Shown here piece by piece: positions 24,187 to 32,870 of a stretch of 57,722 nucleotides of DNA; positions within the stretch are counted from its first letter, which is position 1, and every line of letters begins with the position of its first letter. This stretch comes from Candidatus Omnitrophota bacterium. GTDB taxonomy: Bacteria; Omnitrophota; Koll11; Tantalellales; Tantalellaceae. The stretch spans positions 1-57,722 of the forward strand of contig JADGBB010000003.1 of assembly GCA_015231715.1 (NCBI GenBank), read 5' to 3'. A model generated the notes under the pieces. That model was not told the DNA's origin. It ran no database searches and worked only from the letters and a program-made list of their open reading frames with translations. Position numbers and translations under genes: made by a program.

Positions 24187-25246
24187 CTGTAATTTGAAAA
24201 CCTTAAAAATATCTGTTTTCAAAAAAAAGGATAAAAGGCTCTCTTCAGAGTGTTTCTCTAAGGATATGGACGAGATAAGAGATGATGAATCATTTAAGAA
24301 GTACATACAAATTATTATAGGAAAAAATAAGATCAAAGCTATTTCGTTCAGAATATTGTTTGGCGGCGACTATTTTGATAAGCCGGTATTAATCGATCCT
24401 ATTTTTTTTGTGAAGTTCGAAAAATTAACTGATGCATTCCCATTTTACGTGCCGGTAATGATGGAAACTATAAAACGATTTATCAGAGTGTTTAAAAATA
24501 AACCTCTTATAGCATTTTTTGAAACAGCATACTTTTTAAAACTTCCTGATGAGGAAAGATTTTATGCCATGCCGTTTGAGTATTACAGAGATAATAAAAT
24601 AAAAAAATGTGGATTTCATGGAATATTACACGAAGAAAATTCCAAAAAGTTCTCTGAGAAGGATAAGACGATATCCATAGTATTTGATAGCCAAACTACT
24701 GTATGTTCTATAAGCGGCAAAAAGCCTTTATCTGTAAGCTTGGGGTATACCCCCTTAGAAGGAGTAATGTCCAGAACCAGTTCCGGAGATGTGGATCCGG
24801 GAATAGTTTTTTATCTTATGAATGTACATAATTTTTCTATCTATAAGATTGACGAAATGTTAAAAAAAGAAAGCGGATTTTTGGGGCTTACCGGCCATGA
24901 CATCGAATTAAAAGATATGGTGAAGCTGCTAGGAAAGGATGTAAAAGTCGATCAGGCATTTGATATTTATCAAGCACAGATAATGAAATATATAGGAGAG
25001 GGTATTTCAGTTATGGGAGGGGTAGACAATATTATTTTCGCAGGAAGCAACGTTAATATACTAATTCCAGTAATATACAGCATTGTAAAGAAAATATCAT
25101 TTCTAGGCATTAACACAAAAAATCTGCCATGGGGAGAAGAGCAAGAAATAATTGATATTACTACGGACGAATCGAAAATAAAAACCTTTATAAACAAAAT
25201 AGATATAGCCAAGGTAATCTTCAATGAAAGTGTCCAAAATTATTGA
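24170..25246 (+). CDS. degenerate acetate kinase paralogue
   Basis: 358 residues, about 50 shorter than the upstream kinase and overlapping it by 17 bp, with its own AAGGAGCGG site. The frame of the family is clear (KKCGFHGILHEENSKKF, LGYTPLEGVMSRTSSGDVDPGIVFYL). Key positions differ: the first phosphate loop is DCNLKTLKISVF instead of N-x-G-S-S-S-x-K, the His/Arg loop reads SFRILFGGDYF, and HLGxG is replaced by VFDSQTTVCSI. It is probably catalytically weak or inactive. A heterodimer with the upstream kinase, in which it acts as a regulatory subunit, is the natural hypothesis since acetate kinases are dimers. Confidence 0.65.
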   Translation: MILIVDCNLKTLKISVFKKKDKRLSSECFSKDMDEIRDDESFKKYIQIIIGKNKIKAISFRILFGGDYFDKPVLIDPIFFVKFEKLTDAFPFYVPVMMETIKRFIRVFKNKPLIAFFETAYFLKLPDEERFYAMPFEYYRDNKIKKCGFHGILHEENSKKFSEKDKTISIVFDSQTTVCSISGKKPLSVSLGYTPLEGVMSRTSSGDVDPGIVFYLMNVHNFSIYKIDEMLKKESGFLGLTGHDIELKDMVKLLGKDVKVDQAFDIYQAQIMKYIGEGISVMGGVDNIIFAGSNVNILIPVIYSIVKKISFLGINTKNLPWGEEQEIIDITTDESKIKTFINKIDIAKVIFNESVQNY

Positions 25247-25332
25247 CACTACAAAAATTAGTTATTAATGGAACGTTATAAAAAAATATGCAATAATGAT
25301 GTAAACATTTAATTAAAAGGAGAATGATAAGA

Positions 25333-25716
25333 ATGAGATCGACCAGAACAATTATGATAGCTGTTTTTGTCATAAGTTTTATAACATTTGCATTTAATGG
25401 ATGTACAGCTAAGCCTGAACAGGATAAAGTGCAGGCTAACCCAGTAGTATCCAAAACTCAAACTGTAGACAATGCCGTTTATGTTGTTGCTAAACAGGGA
25501 TGGGCCTCGCAAGACCCGATGAACTTAAAAAAAGTTATAGATAACTATCAAGACCAAGAAGTTATTAAACAGCTTTTCACATCAAAAGCGATATTCATGT
25601 TAAAGATGGGAATGGAAGTCAATATTCTCGAGGATCATCAGGTAGTAGTGAAAATTAGACCTGTTGGTAACGATGCAGTAGTGTGGACTTTTAAGTCTAT
25701 ATTAGAAAAAAAATAA
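25333..25716 (+). CDS. small putative lipoprotein
   Basis: 127 residues from ATG 25333, 10 bp after AAAAGGAG; an ATG nine bases upstream is too close to that site. The N-terminus is a signal peptide (RTIMIAVFVISFITFAF) ending at NGC, an imperfect lipobox with Cys at about 24. The mature part has VDNAVYVVAKQGWASQDPMNLKKVIDN and a strand-rich C-terminus (VNILEDHQVVVKIRPVG, AVVWTFKSIL). I recognise no family. It is 42 bp before a transglutaminase-like gene and may be co-expressed with it. Confidence 0.55.
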   Translation: MRSTRTIMIAVFVISFITFAFNGCTAKPEQDKVQANPVVSKTQTVDNAVYVVAKQGWASQDPMNLKKVIDNYQDQEVIKQLFTSKAIFMLKMGMEVNILEDHQVVVKIRPVGNDAVVWTFKSILEKK

Positions 25717-25758
25717 TATAAAATTCTTAGGCTAAAAGGTCCTGATAAGGAGTGCAAT

Positions 25759-27285
25759 ATGGCTAAAGATTTGTCCTTTTATTTGAAGTACATAATAATC
25801 TTTTCCATAGCCTTTATTTTGAAGGATCTTACAGCTGACTCTATTAATGAAAATAAAGGGCAGACATATTATGAAGAGGCTCTTGATCTTGCAGGACAAA
25901 CCGAATACAAAAAAGCCGAGAGCACTTTTTTGGAAGCGCGTAAAGAATTCTTGAAAAATGAGGACAAGGAGAAAGCTTATCAGAGTCTCTTGAAATCACG
26001 CCGTATGCATAGAGTGACACTTCAGTATCCTTATTCAGAAGAAGAGATGAGAAAAATCCTGAAAGAAAATTATCCTGATGTATCTGATGATGAAAGAGAA
26101 GCTTGGATCAAAGACGGGAAAGTGGATTTTCTACAGATGGGAAATGAAAAATTGTATTTTGAAGACTTTGTGAAAAATGTTGCATTCAGAAATATCCCGC
26201 TTATACAAAGGTACTCCGATATGAAAGGGCAGAATGACCCGTTTTTTGATGAAGCTAGAGATATAATTTTTAATTCTCCCCTGAGCGGGTATCCGGCTAA
26301 AGCATGGCAGCCCTACAATAACCCTATAAAATATATGCTTGAGGCTAGCTTAAATATTCCGAGAGAAAAACTTCCTATAAATGGAATTTTAAAACTATGG
26401 ATACCTGTGCCTATTCAAACAGCGGCACAGTTTGATGTAAGATTGGTTTCGCTTACTCCTGAAAAATATATAAAAATGCCGGCACAGTTAGATTCTGATA
26501 TTGGCATAGTCTATTGCGAAGTTGATATGGAAAATTTAAAAGATGACCTGGATATTAAGTTAAAAGCAATATTTTCGAGATATACTGAGAAATTTATTAT
26601 TGATCCGGAAAAAGTAGGGGATTATGATAAAGAAAATTTTATTTATAAGCGCTACACAAGTTCACAAAAAAATATTCCTGTTAATGAAGAGTTTAGGCAA
26701 AAGGCTCTTGATATAGTAGGCTTAGAGCAAAATCCTTATCTTGCGGCAAAAAAAATATATGAATATATTCTCGAGAACATTCGATACAGCTTTATGCCTC
26801 ATGTAACTCTGGATGCACTCGATATTCCTGAGCCGGTTTTTGTTATGCAAAATTTTTATGGAGATTGCGGCGCGCAAAGCATGTATTTTGCTTCATTGTG
26901 CCGATCTATCGGGATACCTGCGCGCGCGTCGGGCGGAATGCAGCTTTTCCCGGGAATAGAGGGGGACCATTTTTGGGCAGAATTCTACCTTCCTAATTAC
27001 GGCTGGGTTCCGGTTGATACGACTATCGCTGAAAGCTCTGATTGGACAACTCAAATAACAGATGAGGAGAGAAAAGCATTTAAAGATTTTTATTTCGGCA
27101 ACCTTGATCCTTATCGTATGGTAATACAAAATGATGTTGATATTCCTCTAAATCCCATTCCGCAAGAAAAGCCTATATTGTCTTGCGCAATACAATTTCC
27201 CGTTGTCATTTGCGAAACCACAGAAGAAGATCTGTCCGAAGATATGGATAAATATTGGAAAATTAATTTCAACGTTATTAATTAG
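25759..27285 (+). CDS. transglutaminase-like protein with N-terminal membrane anchor
   Basis: 508 residues. An N-terminal hydrophobic segment (YLKYIIIFSIAFIL) is either a signal or an anchor. Residues 30-80 resemble a TPR hairpin (YYEEALDLAGQTEYKKAESTFLEA). The transglutaminase core is near 370-440: FYGDCGAQSMYFASLCRSIGIPAR (Cys), GDHFWAEFYLPNYGWVPVDTT (His, then Asp), a complete papain-like triad. The middle region (about 190-310) is beta-rich, as in transglutaminase-like proteins with an N-terminal immunoglobulin-type part. It is likely a periplasmic protease or peptide ligase. The target is unknown. Confidence 0.75.
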   Translation: MAKDLSFYLKYIIIFSIAFILKDLTADSINENKGQTYYEEALDLAGQTEYKKAESTFLEARKEFLKNEDKEKAYQSLLKSRRMHRVTLQYPYSEEEMRKILKENYPDVSDDEREAWIKDGKVDFLQMGNEKLYFEDFVKNVAFRNIPLIQRYSDMKGQNDPFFDEARDIIFNSPLSGYPAKAWQPYNNPIKYMLEASLNIPREKLPINGILKLWIPVPIQTAAQFDVRLVSLTPEKYIKMPAQLDSDIGIVYCEVDMENLKDDLDIKLKAIFSRYTEKFIIDPEKVGDYDKENFIYKRYTSSQKNIPVNEEFRQKALDIVGLEQNPYLAAKKIYEYILENIRYSFMPHVTLDALDIPEPVFVMQNFYGDCGAQSMYFASLCRSIGIPARASGGMQLFPGIEGDHFWAEFYLPNYGWVPVDTTIAESSDWTTQITDEERKAFKDFYFGNLDPYRMVIQNDVDIPLNPIPQEKPILSCAIQFPVVICETTEEDLSEDMDKYWKINFNVIN

Positions 27286-27311
27286 TCGTTGCCAGCCCAA
27301 AAAATGATTTA

Positions 27312-27329
27312 TTGTGAAAAAATTCACAA
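27312..27329 (+). promoter_or_regulatory. Rex operator (perfect)
   Basis: TTGTGAAAAAATTCACAA is a perfect Rex box (TTGTGAA, four bases, TTCACAA). It lies 100 bp upstream of the rex start and just before a promoter, TTTACT (27336-27341), 16 bp, TAAAAT (27358-27363). Binding by Rex when NADH is low would repress rex and the downstream hydrogenase genes. Confidence 0.85.
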
Positions 27330-27370
27330 AAAGCCTTTACTTTTACAAGAAATGTGGTAAAATTTATTTA

Positions 27371-27388
27371 TTGTGAAAAAAAGTACAA
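27371..27388 (+). promoter_or_regulatory. second, half-degenerate Rex site
   Basis: TTGTGAAAAAAAGTACAA keeps the left half of the Rex consensus and most of the right half. It overlaps the expected transcription start, so two sites flank the promoter. Confidence 0.6.
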
Positions 27389-27411
27389 AATGAAACAAAA
27401 TTGTGCAAAAA

Positions 27412-28044
27412 ATGACTACAAATAAACAAATAATTTTAAGATTGTGCTTATATCGCAAATTTATGCAGAGGGCTAAGGGTATTGGGCTAGTAAATATTTA
27501 TTCAAACACTATTGCTGATGCATCAGGAGTCACTGCGGCTCAGGTTAGAAAAGATTTTTCTTTATTGGGAATTAGAGGAAACAAAAAAGCAGGTTATAAA
27601 CTAGAAGATCTTTTAAGTCAAATAAGCGATTTATTAAAGAAAAATATTCAAAATAGAGCTATAATAGTTGGCGCCGGAAATTTGGGTAAAGCACTTATGA
27701 GTTATCAAAAATTTGCGGAAGAAGGTATTAAGATAGTAGCGTTGTTTGATAATAATCCTGCAAAGGTTGATGAAAATACTTCGCCTCCTATTCTGCCGAT
27801 AGAAAAAATGTATGAATTTATTGTGAACAACAAAATAGAACTGGGTGCCATTGCAGTTCCATATTTTGCCGCGCAGCAGACATTTGATCTAATGATACTG
27901 GCAGGGATCAAAGGAATATTAAATTTTGCACCGGTATTTTTGAAAACACCGAAAGACATTTTTGTAAGTGATGTTAATTTGAGTTTGGAGATGGAGACAG
28001 TCTCTTATTTTATTAATCAAAACAAAGAAAAATTAGCGGAATAA
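27412..28044 (+). CDS. rex: redox-sensing transcriptional repressor Rex
   Basis: 210 residues from ATG 27412; a GTG at 27403 is the alternative and neither has a good ribosome site. The N-terminal winged helix (ASGVTAAQVRKDFSLLGIRG) binds the operator, and the Rossmann domain carries IVGAGNLGKALMSY for NAD(H). NLSLEMETVSYFINQ closes the protein with the domain-swapped helix. Rex releases DNA when NADH rises. It heads the hydrogenase region and has its own Rex boxes, so it probably couples hydrogenase expression to the NADH pool. Confidence 0.95.
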   Translation: MTTNKQIILRLCLYRKFMQRAKGIGLVNIYSNTIADASGVTAAQVRKDFSLLGIRGNKKAGYKLEDLLSQISDLLKKNIQNRAIIVGAGNLGKALMSYQKFAEEGIKIVALFDNNPAKVDENTSPPILPIEKMYEFIVNNKIELGAIAVPYFAAQQTFDLMILAGIKGILNFAPVFLKTPKDIFVSDVNLSLEMETVSYFINQNKEKLAE

Positions 28045-28058
28045 AAAAGTATTTTTAT

Positions 28059-29891
28059 ATGAAAGCGATAAGATTACAAACAAAAATAATGATAGCAATA
28101 CTAAGCGTGATCCTTTTTCTTGGAACATGTATGAGTATTTTTGGTTTTATTCTTGTTGAGAAATATGTTTATAGAAGCGCGCAGGAAAGAGTGAACAAAG
28201 ACCTTGGTGTAGTCCGCGATTTTTATGAAGAACAATTCAAAGAAATGAACCTTGCATTCAATGTAATTGATCAAGCCAGCGATACCGGGCTATTGAGGAA
28301 ATACCTTAAATTGGATTATCTGTATTGGGTTCCGGCAAGCAAGTCTAGTGAAGATGTAGGTTCAGTTGTTAAAAGAGCATTTGATTCTCAGCAGGATATA
28401 GGCGGAACCAGAATAATAAAAAAGGAACAAATAGAGAAAATATTGGGGCATATTGAAAATATTCCTATAAAAGATACCCCAAAAGCCAAACCAAGCGATA
28501 AAAAAATTCTGGAAGATGTTATGAGCGTGGAATACGCTAAACCTTTTGCGGATGCGAACGGCAATGTCGAAAAAGTTTTAGTCGGTGGGAAAATTCTTAA
28601 TAGAAATTTTGGTTTTATCGATAATATGCTGAATACTGTTTATGAAAACAAACTATATAGAGGTAAGCCCGTCGGAACGATAACTATTTTTCAGGATGAT
28701 GTACGCATAGCTACAAATGTCCTGAATAATCAAGGCAAGAGAGCCATTGGAACAAGAGTATCCGAAGTAGTGTATGACAGGGTTATTAAAGAAGGAGAAA
28801 GATGGGATGCACGAGCTTTTGTTGTTACTGATTGGTATTTCACCGCGTACGAACCGATAAAGAACATTAATAATGAAGTCGTGGGAATTTTATATGTCGG
28901 ATTATTGGAAGAACCGTTTACGGAAATTAAAAACAAATTTTATTTAACATTGTTATTAATGATACTGGCCGCTAGCATTATAGCTGTATTCTTTTCACTT
29001 TTTATTTCCGGCTCGATAGCAAGATCTATAACAAAAATATTGAAGACAACGAACAGTATAGCCGAAGGCGCACTTGATACAAAAATAACTACCCAAACGG
29101 ACATTATAGAACTAAATGAGCTGATAACGGCATTGAATAATATGTCGTCGACTTTATCATCAAGAGAAGAGACTTTGGACATTACAAATAGAAAGCTAGG
29201 GATACTAAATAAAAGTTATCTGGATCTTATTGGATTTGTTTCACATGAACTAAAAGGCATTTTGTCATCAATAGTGCTTAATACATATTTGCTTAGAAAA
29301 GGTATCCTGGGGCCGTTAACTGAGAAGCAGGAAAAAACGCTTAGTTCTATGTCAAGGAACCTGGACTATTTAACAGTAACAGTGAAAAATTTTCTAAACC
29401 TAAGCCGTATAGAAAAACATGAACTGCAGATGGATAAAAGCAAGATATCTTTAAAGGAGCATATATTCGACGTGACATTAGAATCGTTTGAACAGGCAAT
29501 AAAAGATAAAGGCATAGTTTTAAAAAACGATCTGCCCGAAAACCTTGTGGTAAATGCTGACCCATCGCTTTTGCAGATAGTATCAAATAATTTAATAAGT
29601 AATGCTATTAAATACGGAGTAGACGGCGGAATCATAAGTATAACCGGTACAGACAAGGACGATGTCGTTGAAGTTGAGATCTATAACGACGGCCAGCCTA
29701 TACAGGAAACAGATGTAGATAAGCTGTTCAAAAAATTCTCGCGTGTTGTCTATCGCGGGATGGAAAAGATAAAAGGTTCAGGCATAGGTCTTTATATAAC
29801 TAAAGAGATACTTAAAATGCACGGAGGAATTATAAAAGTTGTTCCAAGGGAAAAAGGGAATTCTTTTATAATACAGATAGGAAAAGATTAA
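28059..29891 (+). CDS. membrane sensor histidine kinase (Cache-HAMP-HisKA-HATPase)
   Basis: 610 residues. One membrane helix at 9-30, an extracytoplasmic Cache-like region to about 290 (RGKPVGTITIFQDDVRIATNV, WYFTAYEPIKN, VGILYVGLLEEPF), a second helix (LTLLLMILAASIIAVFFSLFI), HAMP to about 370, then HisKA with SHELKG (His 396) and HATPase with NLISNAIKYG and KGSGIGLYITKEI. It is 14 bp after rex and 19 bp before a receiver-hydrogenase fusion gene. The sensed ligand is probably a small carboxylate, as for other Cache domains, but this is inference. Its natural phosphoryl acceptors are the two receivers in this operon. Confidence 0.9.
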   Translation: MKAIRLQTKIMIAILSVILFLGTCMSIFGFILVEKYVYRSAQERVNKDLGVVRDFYEEQFKEMNLAFNVIDQASDTGLLRKYLKLDYLYWVPASKSSEDVGSVVKRAFDSQQDIGGTRIIKKEQIEKILGHIENIPIKDTPKAKPSDKKILEDVMSVEYAKPFADANGNVEKVLVGGKILNRNFGFIDNMLNTVYENKLYRGKPVGTITIFQDDVRIATNVLNNQGKRAIGTRVSEVVYDRVIKEGERWDARAFVVTDWYFTAYEPIKNINNEVVGILYVGLLEEPFTEIKNKFYLTLLLMILAASIIAVFFSLFISGSIARSITKILKTTNSIAEGALDTKITTQTDIIELNELITALNNMSSTLSSREETLDITNRKLGILNKSYLDLIGFVSHELKGILSSIVLNTYLLRKGILGPLTEKQEKTLSSMSRNLDYLTVTVKNFLNLSRIEKHELQMDKSKISLKEHIFDVTLESFEQAIKDKGIVLKNDLPENLVVNADPSLLQIVSNNLISNAIKYGVDGGIISITGTDKDDVVEVEIYNDGQPIQETDVDKLFKKFSRVVYRGMEKIKGSGIGLYITKEILKMHGGIIKVVPREKGNSFIIQIGKD

Positions 29892-29910
29892 ATAACAGGA
29901 GAAAATAAAA

Positions 29911-30804
29911 ATGAAACATCTTATTTTGTTAATTGATGATGACGCTGATTTTGTTGAAGCTACAAGATTGCTTTTAGAATCAAGTGATTATAGAGTTGTA
30001 ACAGCAAGCAACGGGCAGGAAGGGTTCCAGAAAGTAAAAAAAGAATCGCCCAGTCTCATTATTCTTGACATGATGATGACGTATAAAACTGAAGGCGCTG
30101 AAACGGCAAAGGCGATTACAGCGGATGCCGCGACAAAGCACATACCCATAATCATGATTACAGGAGCAAGAAAAGAACATTCTTTTCCGTTTGAACTTAA
30201 ACCAAATCAGCCCGGATTGCCCGTTAAGGCTATACTTGAAAAACCTGTAGATCCCGAAAAGCTTATTAAAACTATTTCTTTGCTTATAGCAGGTGCCGGA
30301 GGAATAAATCAGGAAGAACAAACAGATCTTAAAAAATTAGTAAATAAATGGAAGGATAAAGAAGGCAATTTGATAATGATACTGCATGAACTGCAGAATC
30401 ATTACGGTTTCATTCCCAGGGACATAAGCTTAAAGCTTTCAATGGAATTGGATATCCCGTTAGCAAGGATCTATGAGGTAATATCATTTTATCATTATTT
30501 CCAGCTTGAAGCTCCGGGTAAACATATAATAAGCGTCTGTATGGGAACAGCCTGTTATTTAAAAGGAGCGCCAAAATTAATTCAGGAGATCAAACATATA
30601 CTTAACATAGAAGAAGGCGAGATCACTAAGGACGGAATGTTCCAGCTCAAAAGCGTCAGATGTTTAGGGTGCTGCGGTCTTGCTCCGGTAATAATGATAG
30701 ACAATAAGATATACGGCAATTTGAATCCATCTGACTTGATGGCAATAATATCTAAATACAGTAATACCGCAGTAGCAAATAAGCAGGAGGAAGCAAAAGT
30801 ATGA
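29911..30804 (+). CDS. hydC: response-regulator receiver fused to NuoE/HydC-type [2Fe-2S] subunit
   Basis: 297 residues. Residues 1-125 are a CheY-like receiver: acidic pocket DDD (9-11), phospho-acceptor Asp 53 (IILDMMM), MITGARK and the Lys in ILEKP. It has a 15-residue insertion before the last helix. Residues 135-290 are the thioredoxin-like NuoE/HydC subunit with CMGTAC (C-x4-C) and CLGCCG (C-x3-C), which hold a [2Fe-2S] cluster and dock to the NuoF/HydB flavin subunit. Normally this subunit is free-standing. The fusion puts a phosphorylation switch on the electron path. The ribosome site is AGGAGAA; the end overlaps the next gene by 4 bp. Confidence 0.9.
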   Translation: MKHLILLIDDDADFVEATRLLLESSDYRVVTASNGQEGFQKVKKESPSLIILDMMMTYKTEGAETAKAITADAATKHIPIIMITGARKEHSFPFELKPNQPGLPVKAILEKPVDPEKLIKTISLLIAGAGGINQEEQTDLKKLVNKWKDKEGNLIMILHELQNHYGFIPRDISLKLSMELDIPLARIYEVISFYHYFQLEAPGKHIISVCMGTACYLKGAPKLIQEIKHILNIEEGEITKDGMFQLKSVRCLGCCGLAPVIMIDNKIYGNLNPSDLMAIISKYSNTAVANKQEEAKV

Positions 30805-31106
30805 CTAAAACAATAAAAGATAATTATATCAAAGTTGGCTTAAGTACTTGCGGGATAGCCGCAGGCGCGGATGAAGTATTCAAAGTTCTTGTAGACGAAC
30901 TTAAGGCAAGAGGAATGGATATTCCTGTATCCAGATGCGGATGCGCGGGAATGTGTTATGCAGAGCCATTGGTAGAAGTAGCGATAAAAGGCATGCCTAA
31001 AGTTCTTTATGGAAAGATCAATGGTGAGATGGCAATGAAGATCGTAAGAAAACACATTGTAGGTAAGAAGCTGTTAAATAATCACATTTATTCAATAAAG
31101 GGATGA
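30801..31106 (+). CDS. hndB: HndB-like thioredoxin-fold [2Fe-2S] ferredoxin
   Basis: 101 residues, start overlapping the upstream stop (ATGA). KVGLSTCGIAAGADEVF and SRCGCAGMCYAEPLVEV are the cluster-binding blocks of HndB, the small subunit seen in NADP-reducing and bifurcating hydrogenases. It probably carries a [2Fe-2S] cluster. It supplies the thioredoxin-like ferredoxin that the HydB N-terminal domain appears to have lost (see the HydB entry). The C-terminal tail of about 15 residues is basic. Confidence 0.8.
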   Translation: MTKTIKDNYIKVGLSTCGIAAGADEVFKVLVDELKARGMDIPVSRCGCAGMCYAEPLVEVAIKGMPKVLYGKINGEMAMKIVRKHIVGKKLLNNHIYSIKG

Positions 31107-31110
31107 GATC

Positions 31111-32850
31111 ATGGAAGAAATTAAAAAAATAGTTATTGTTAAAGATACCGATACCGGAAAAGATACCGAAATAATGGCCGACAAGTTCCTGTTCGGGCTT
31201 AGAGAGCTTAACCTTGAAGACAAAGCTGATGTTATCCGCGCCGGGGATGTAGGCATCTACAATAAAGGAATCGTGGTAAAAATATTACCCGATAATATAA
31301 CTTATGCTCATGTGACAAAAGAAAAAATAGATCTTATTATTCACAAGACAATTGAAAAAGGCGAAAAAATTGAAGAACTTGTTTATAAGGAAAAGGAAAG
31401 GCAGTGCCGTATTGTTTTGCGTAATTGCGGAGATATTGATCCTGAAAACATCGATGATTATATAAATAATCAAGGATATGAAGCTCTTAAAAAAGTTCTT
31501 ACATCCATGAATCCCGAAGAGGTCATCAATACATTAAAGATCAGCGGCCTGAGAGGCAGGGGGGGCGGAGGTTTTCCGACATCTACAAAATGGAACTTTG
31601 CGCGTCAGCAAAAAGAAAAAATAAAATATATAATATGCAACGGAGATGAAGGCGATCCGGGCGCTTATATGGACCGCAGCGTACTTGAGGGCGATCCTCA
31701 CTCAGTAATAGAGGGCATGGTTATCGGGGGATATACTATAGGCGCCGGGAAGGGATATCTTTACATAAGAGCCAAATATCCACTGGCCATAGAGCGTATT
31801 GATAAAGCGCTTAAGCAGGCGAGAGAAAGAGGATTTTTAGGAACAAATATTTTAGGAACAAAATTCTCTTTTGATCTAGAGGTCAGACTTGGCGCCGGAG
31901 CATTTGTCTGCGGAGAGGAAACGGCGCTTATCGCTTCCATCGAAGGGAAAAGAGGGTGTCCTACTCCGAGACCTCCGTATCCATCAGTATCAGGGCTTTG
32001 GGGTAAACCGACCGTTATTAATAATGTAGAAACTTTAGCAAATATACCGCAGATACTTTTTAAGGGAGGTGAATGGTTCGCTTCGATCGGTACTGAAACA
32101 ACTAAAGGAACTAAAGTGTTCGCCCTAACCGGTAAAGTAAGGAATTCGGGTCTTATTGAGGTGCCCATGGGTACAACTTTGAGGGAAATAGTTTATGAAA
32201 TAGGCGGAGGGGTACTTAATAATAAAAAGTTCAAAGCTGTTCAAACTGGCGGGCCGTCAGGCGGAGTTATACCGGAAGAATTCCTTGATACAAAAATAGA
32301 TTATGAATCACTTCATAAGCTTGGATCTATAATGGGTTCAGGAGGAATGATAGTTATGGATGAAGATGATTGCATGGTTGATATCGCCAAATTTTATCTG
32401 CAGTTCTGTGTGGATGAGTCATGCGGGAAATGCGCTCCGTGCCGTATCGGAGGAAAGCAAATGCTTGACACATTGACGTTAATAAGCAAAGGAGAAGGGA
32501 CAAAAGAGGATCTCAAAAAATTAAAGAGAATATCGACAGGAATGAGCAAAGCTTCTCTTTGCGGGTTAGGGCAGACAGCGCCGAATCCCGTAGTATCGAC
32601 AATGAAATATTTTGAAAAGGAATATATAGATCATGTTGAATTAAAAAAATGCGAAGCAAAAAAATGTTCGACACTATTCGTTTTTGAAATTATAGAAGCG
32701 AAATGTAAAAGATGTTCTCTGTGCCAGAGGCACTGTCCCGTAAAAGCAATAGAAGGCAACAGAGAACAGGGGTACAAAGTTATTCAGGAAAAGTGTATCA
32801 AATGCGGTAAATGTTTTGAAGTATGTAATTTTGAGGCCATAACAAGATAA
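31111..32850 (+). CDS. hydB: [FeFe] hydrogenase beta subunit, NuoF-like flavoprotein with 2x[4Fe-4S]
   Basis: 579 residues. GLRGRGGGGFPTSTKW binds NAD(H), ICNGDEGDPGAYMDR and GAGAFVCGEETALI belong to the FMN site, and ESCGKCAPCRIGGKQ is the N3-type [4Fe-4S] cluster. The C-terminus adds two clusters (CKRCSLCQRHCP and CIKCGKCFEVC). The N-terminal 90 residues have the thioredoxin-like fold usual in HydB, but the four Cys are gone: the stretch that should read TGC-x-G-x-C is AGDVGIYNKG. The protein oxidises or forms NADH and bifurcates electrons with HydA. It lies 4 bp after hndB. Confidence 0.93.
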   Translation: MEEIKKIVIVKDTDTGKDTEIMADKFLFGLRELNLEDKADVIRAGDVGIYNKGIVVKILPDNITYAHVTKEKIDLIIHKTIEKGEKIEELVYKEKERQCRIVLRNCGDIDPENIDDYINNQGYEALKKVLTSMNPEEVINTLKISGLRGRGGGGFPTSTKWNFARQQKEKIKYIICNGDEGDPGAYMDRSVLEGDPHSVIEGMVIGGYTIGAGKGYLYIRAKYPLAIERIDKALKQARERGFLGTNILGTKFSFDLEVRLGAGAFVCGEETALIASIEGKRGCPTPRPPYPSVSGLWGKPTVINNVETLANIPQILFKGGEWFASIGTETTKGTKVFALTGKVRNSGLIEVPMGTTLREIVYEIGGGVLNNKKFKAVQTGGPSGGVIPEEFLDTKIDYESLHKLGSIMGSGGMIVMDEDDCMVDIAKFYLQFCVDESCGKCAPCRIGGKQMLDTLTLISKGEGTKEDLKKLKRISTGMSKASLCGLGQTAPNPVVSTMKYFEKEYIDHVELKKCEAKKCSTLFVFEIIEAKCKRCSLCQRHCPVKAIEGNREQGYKVIQEKCIKCGKCFEVCNFEAITR

Positions 32851-32870
32851 TAAATAAACAGGAGCTAGAA

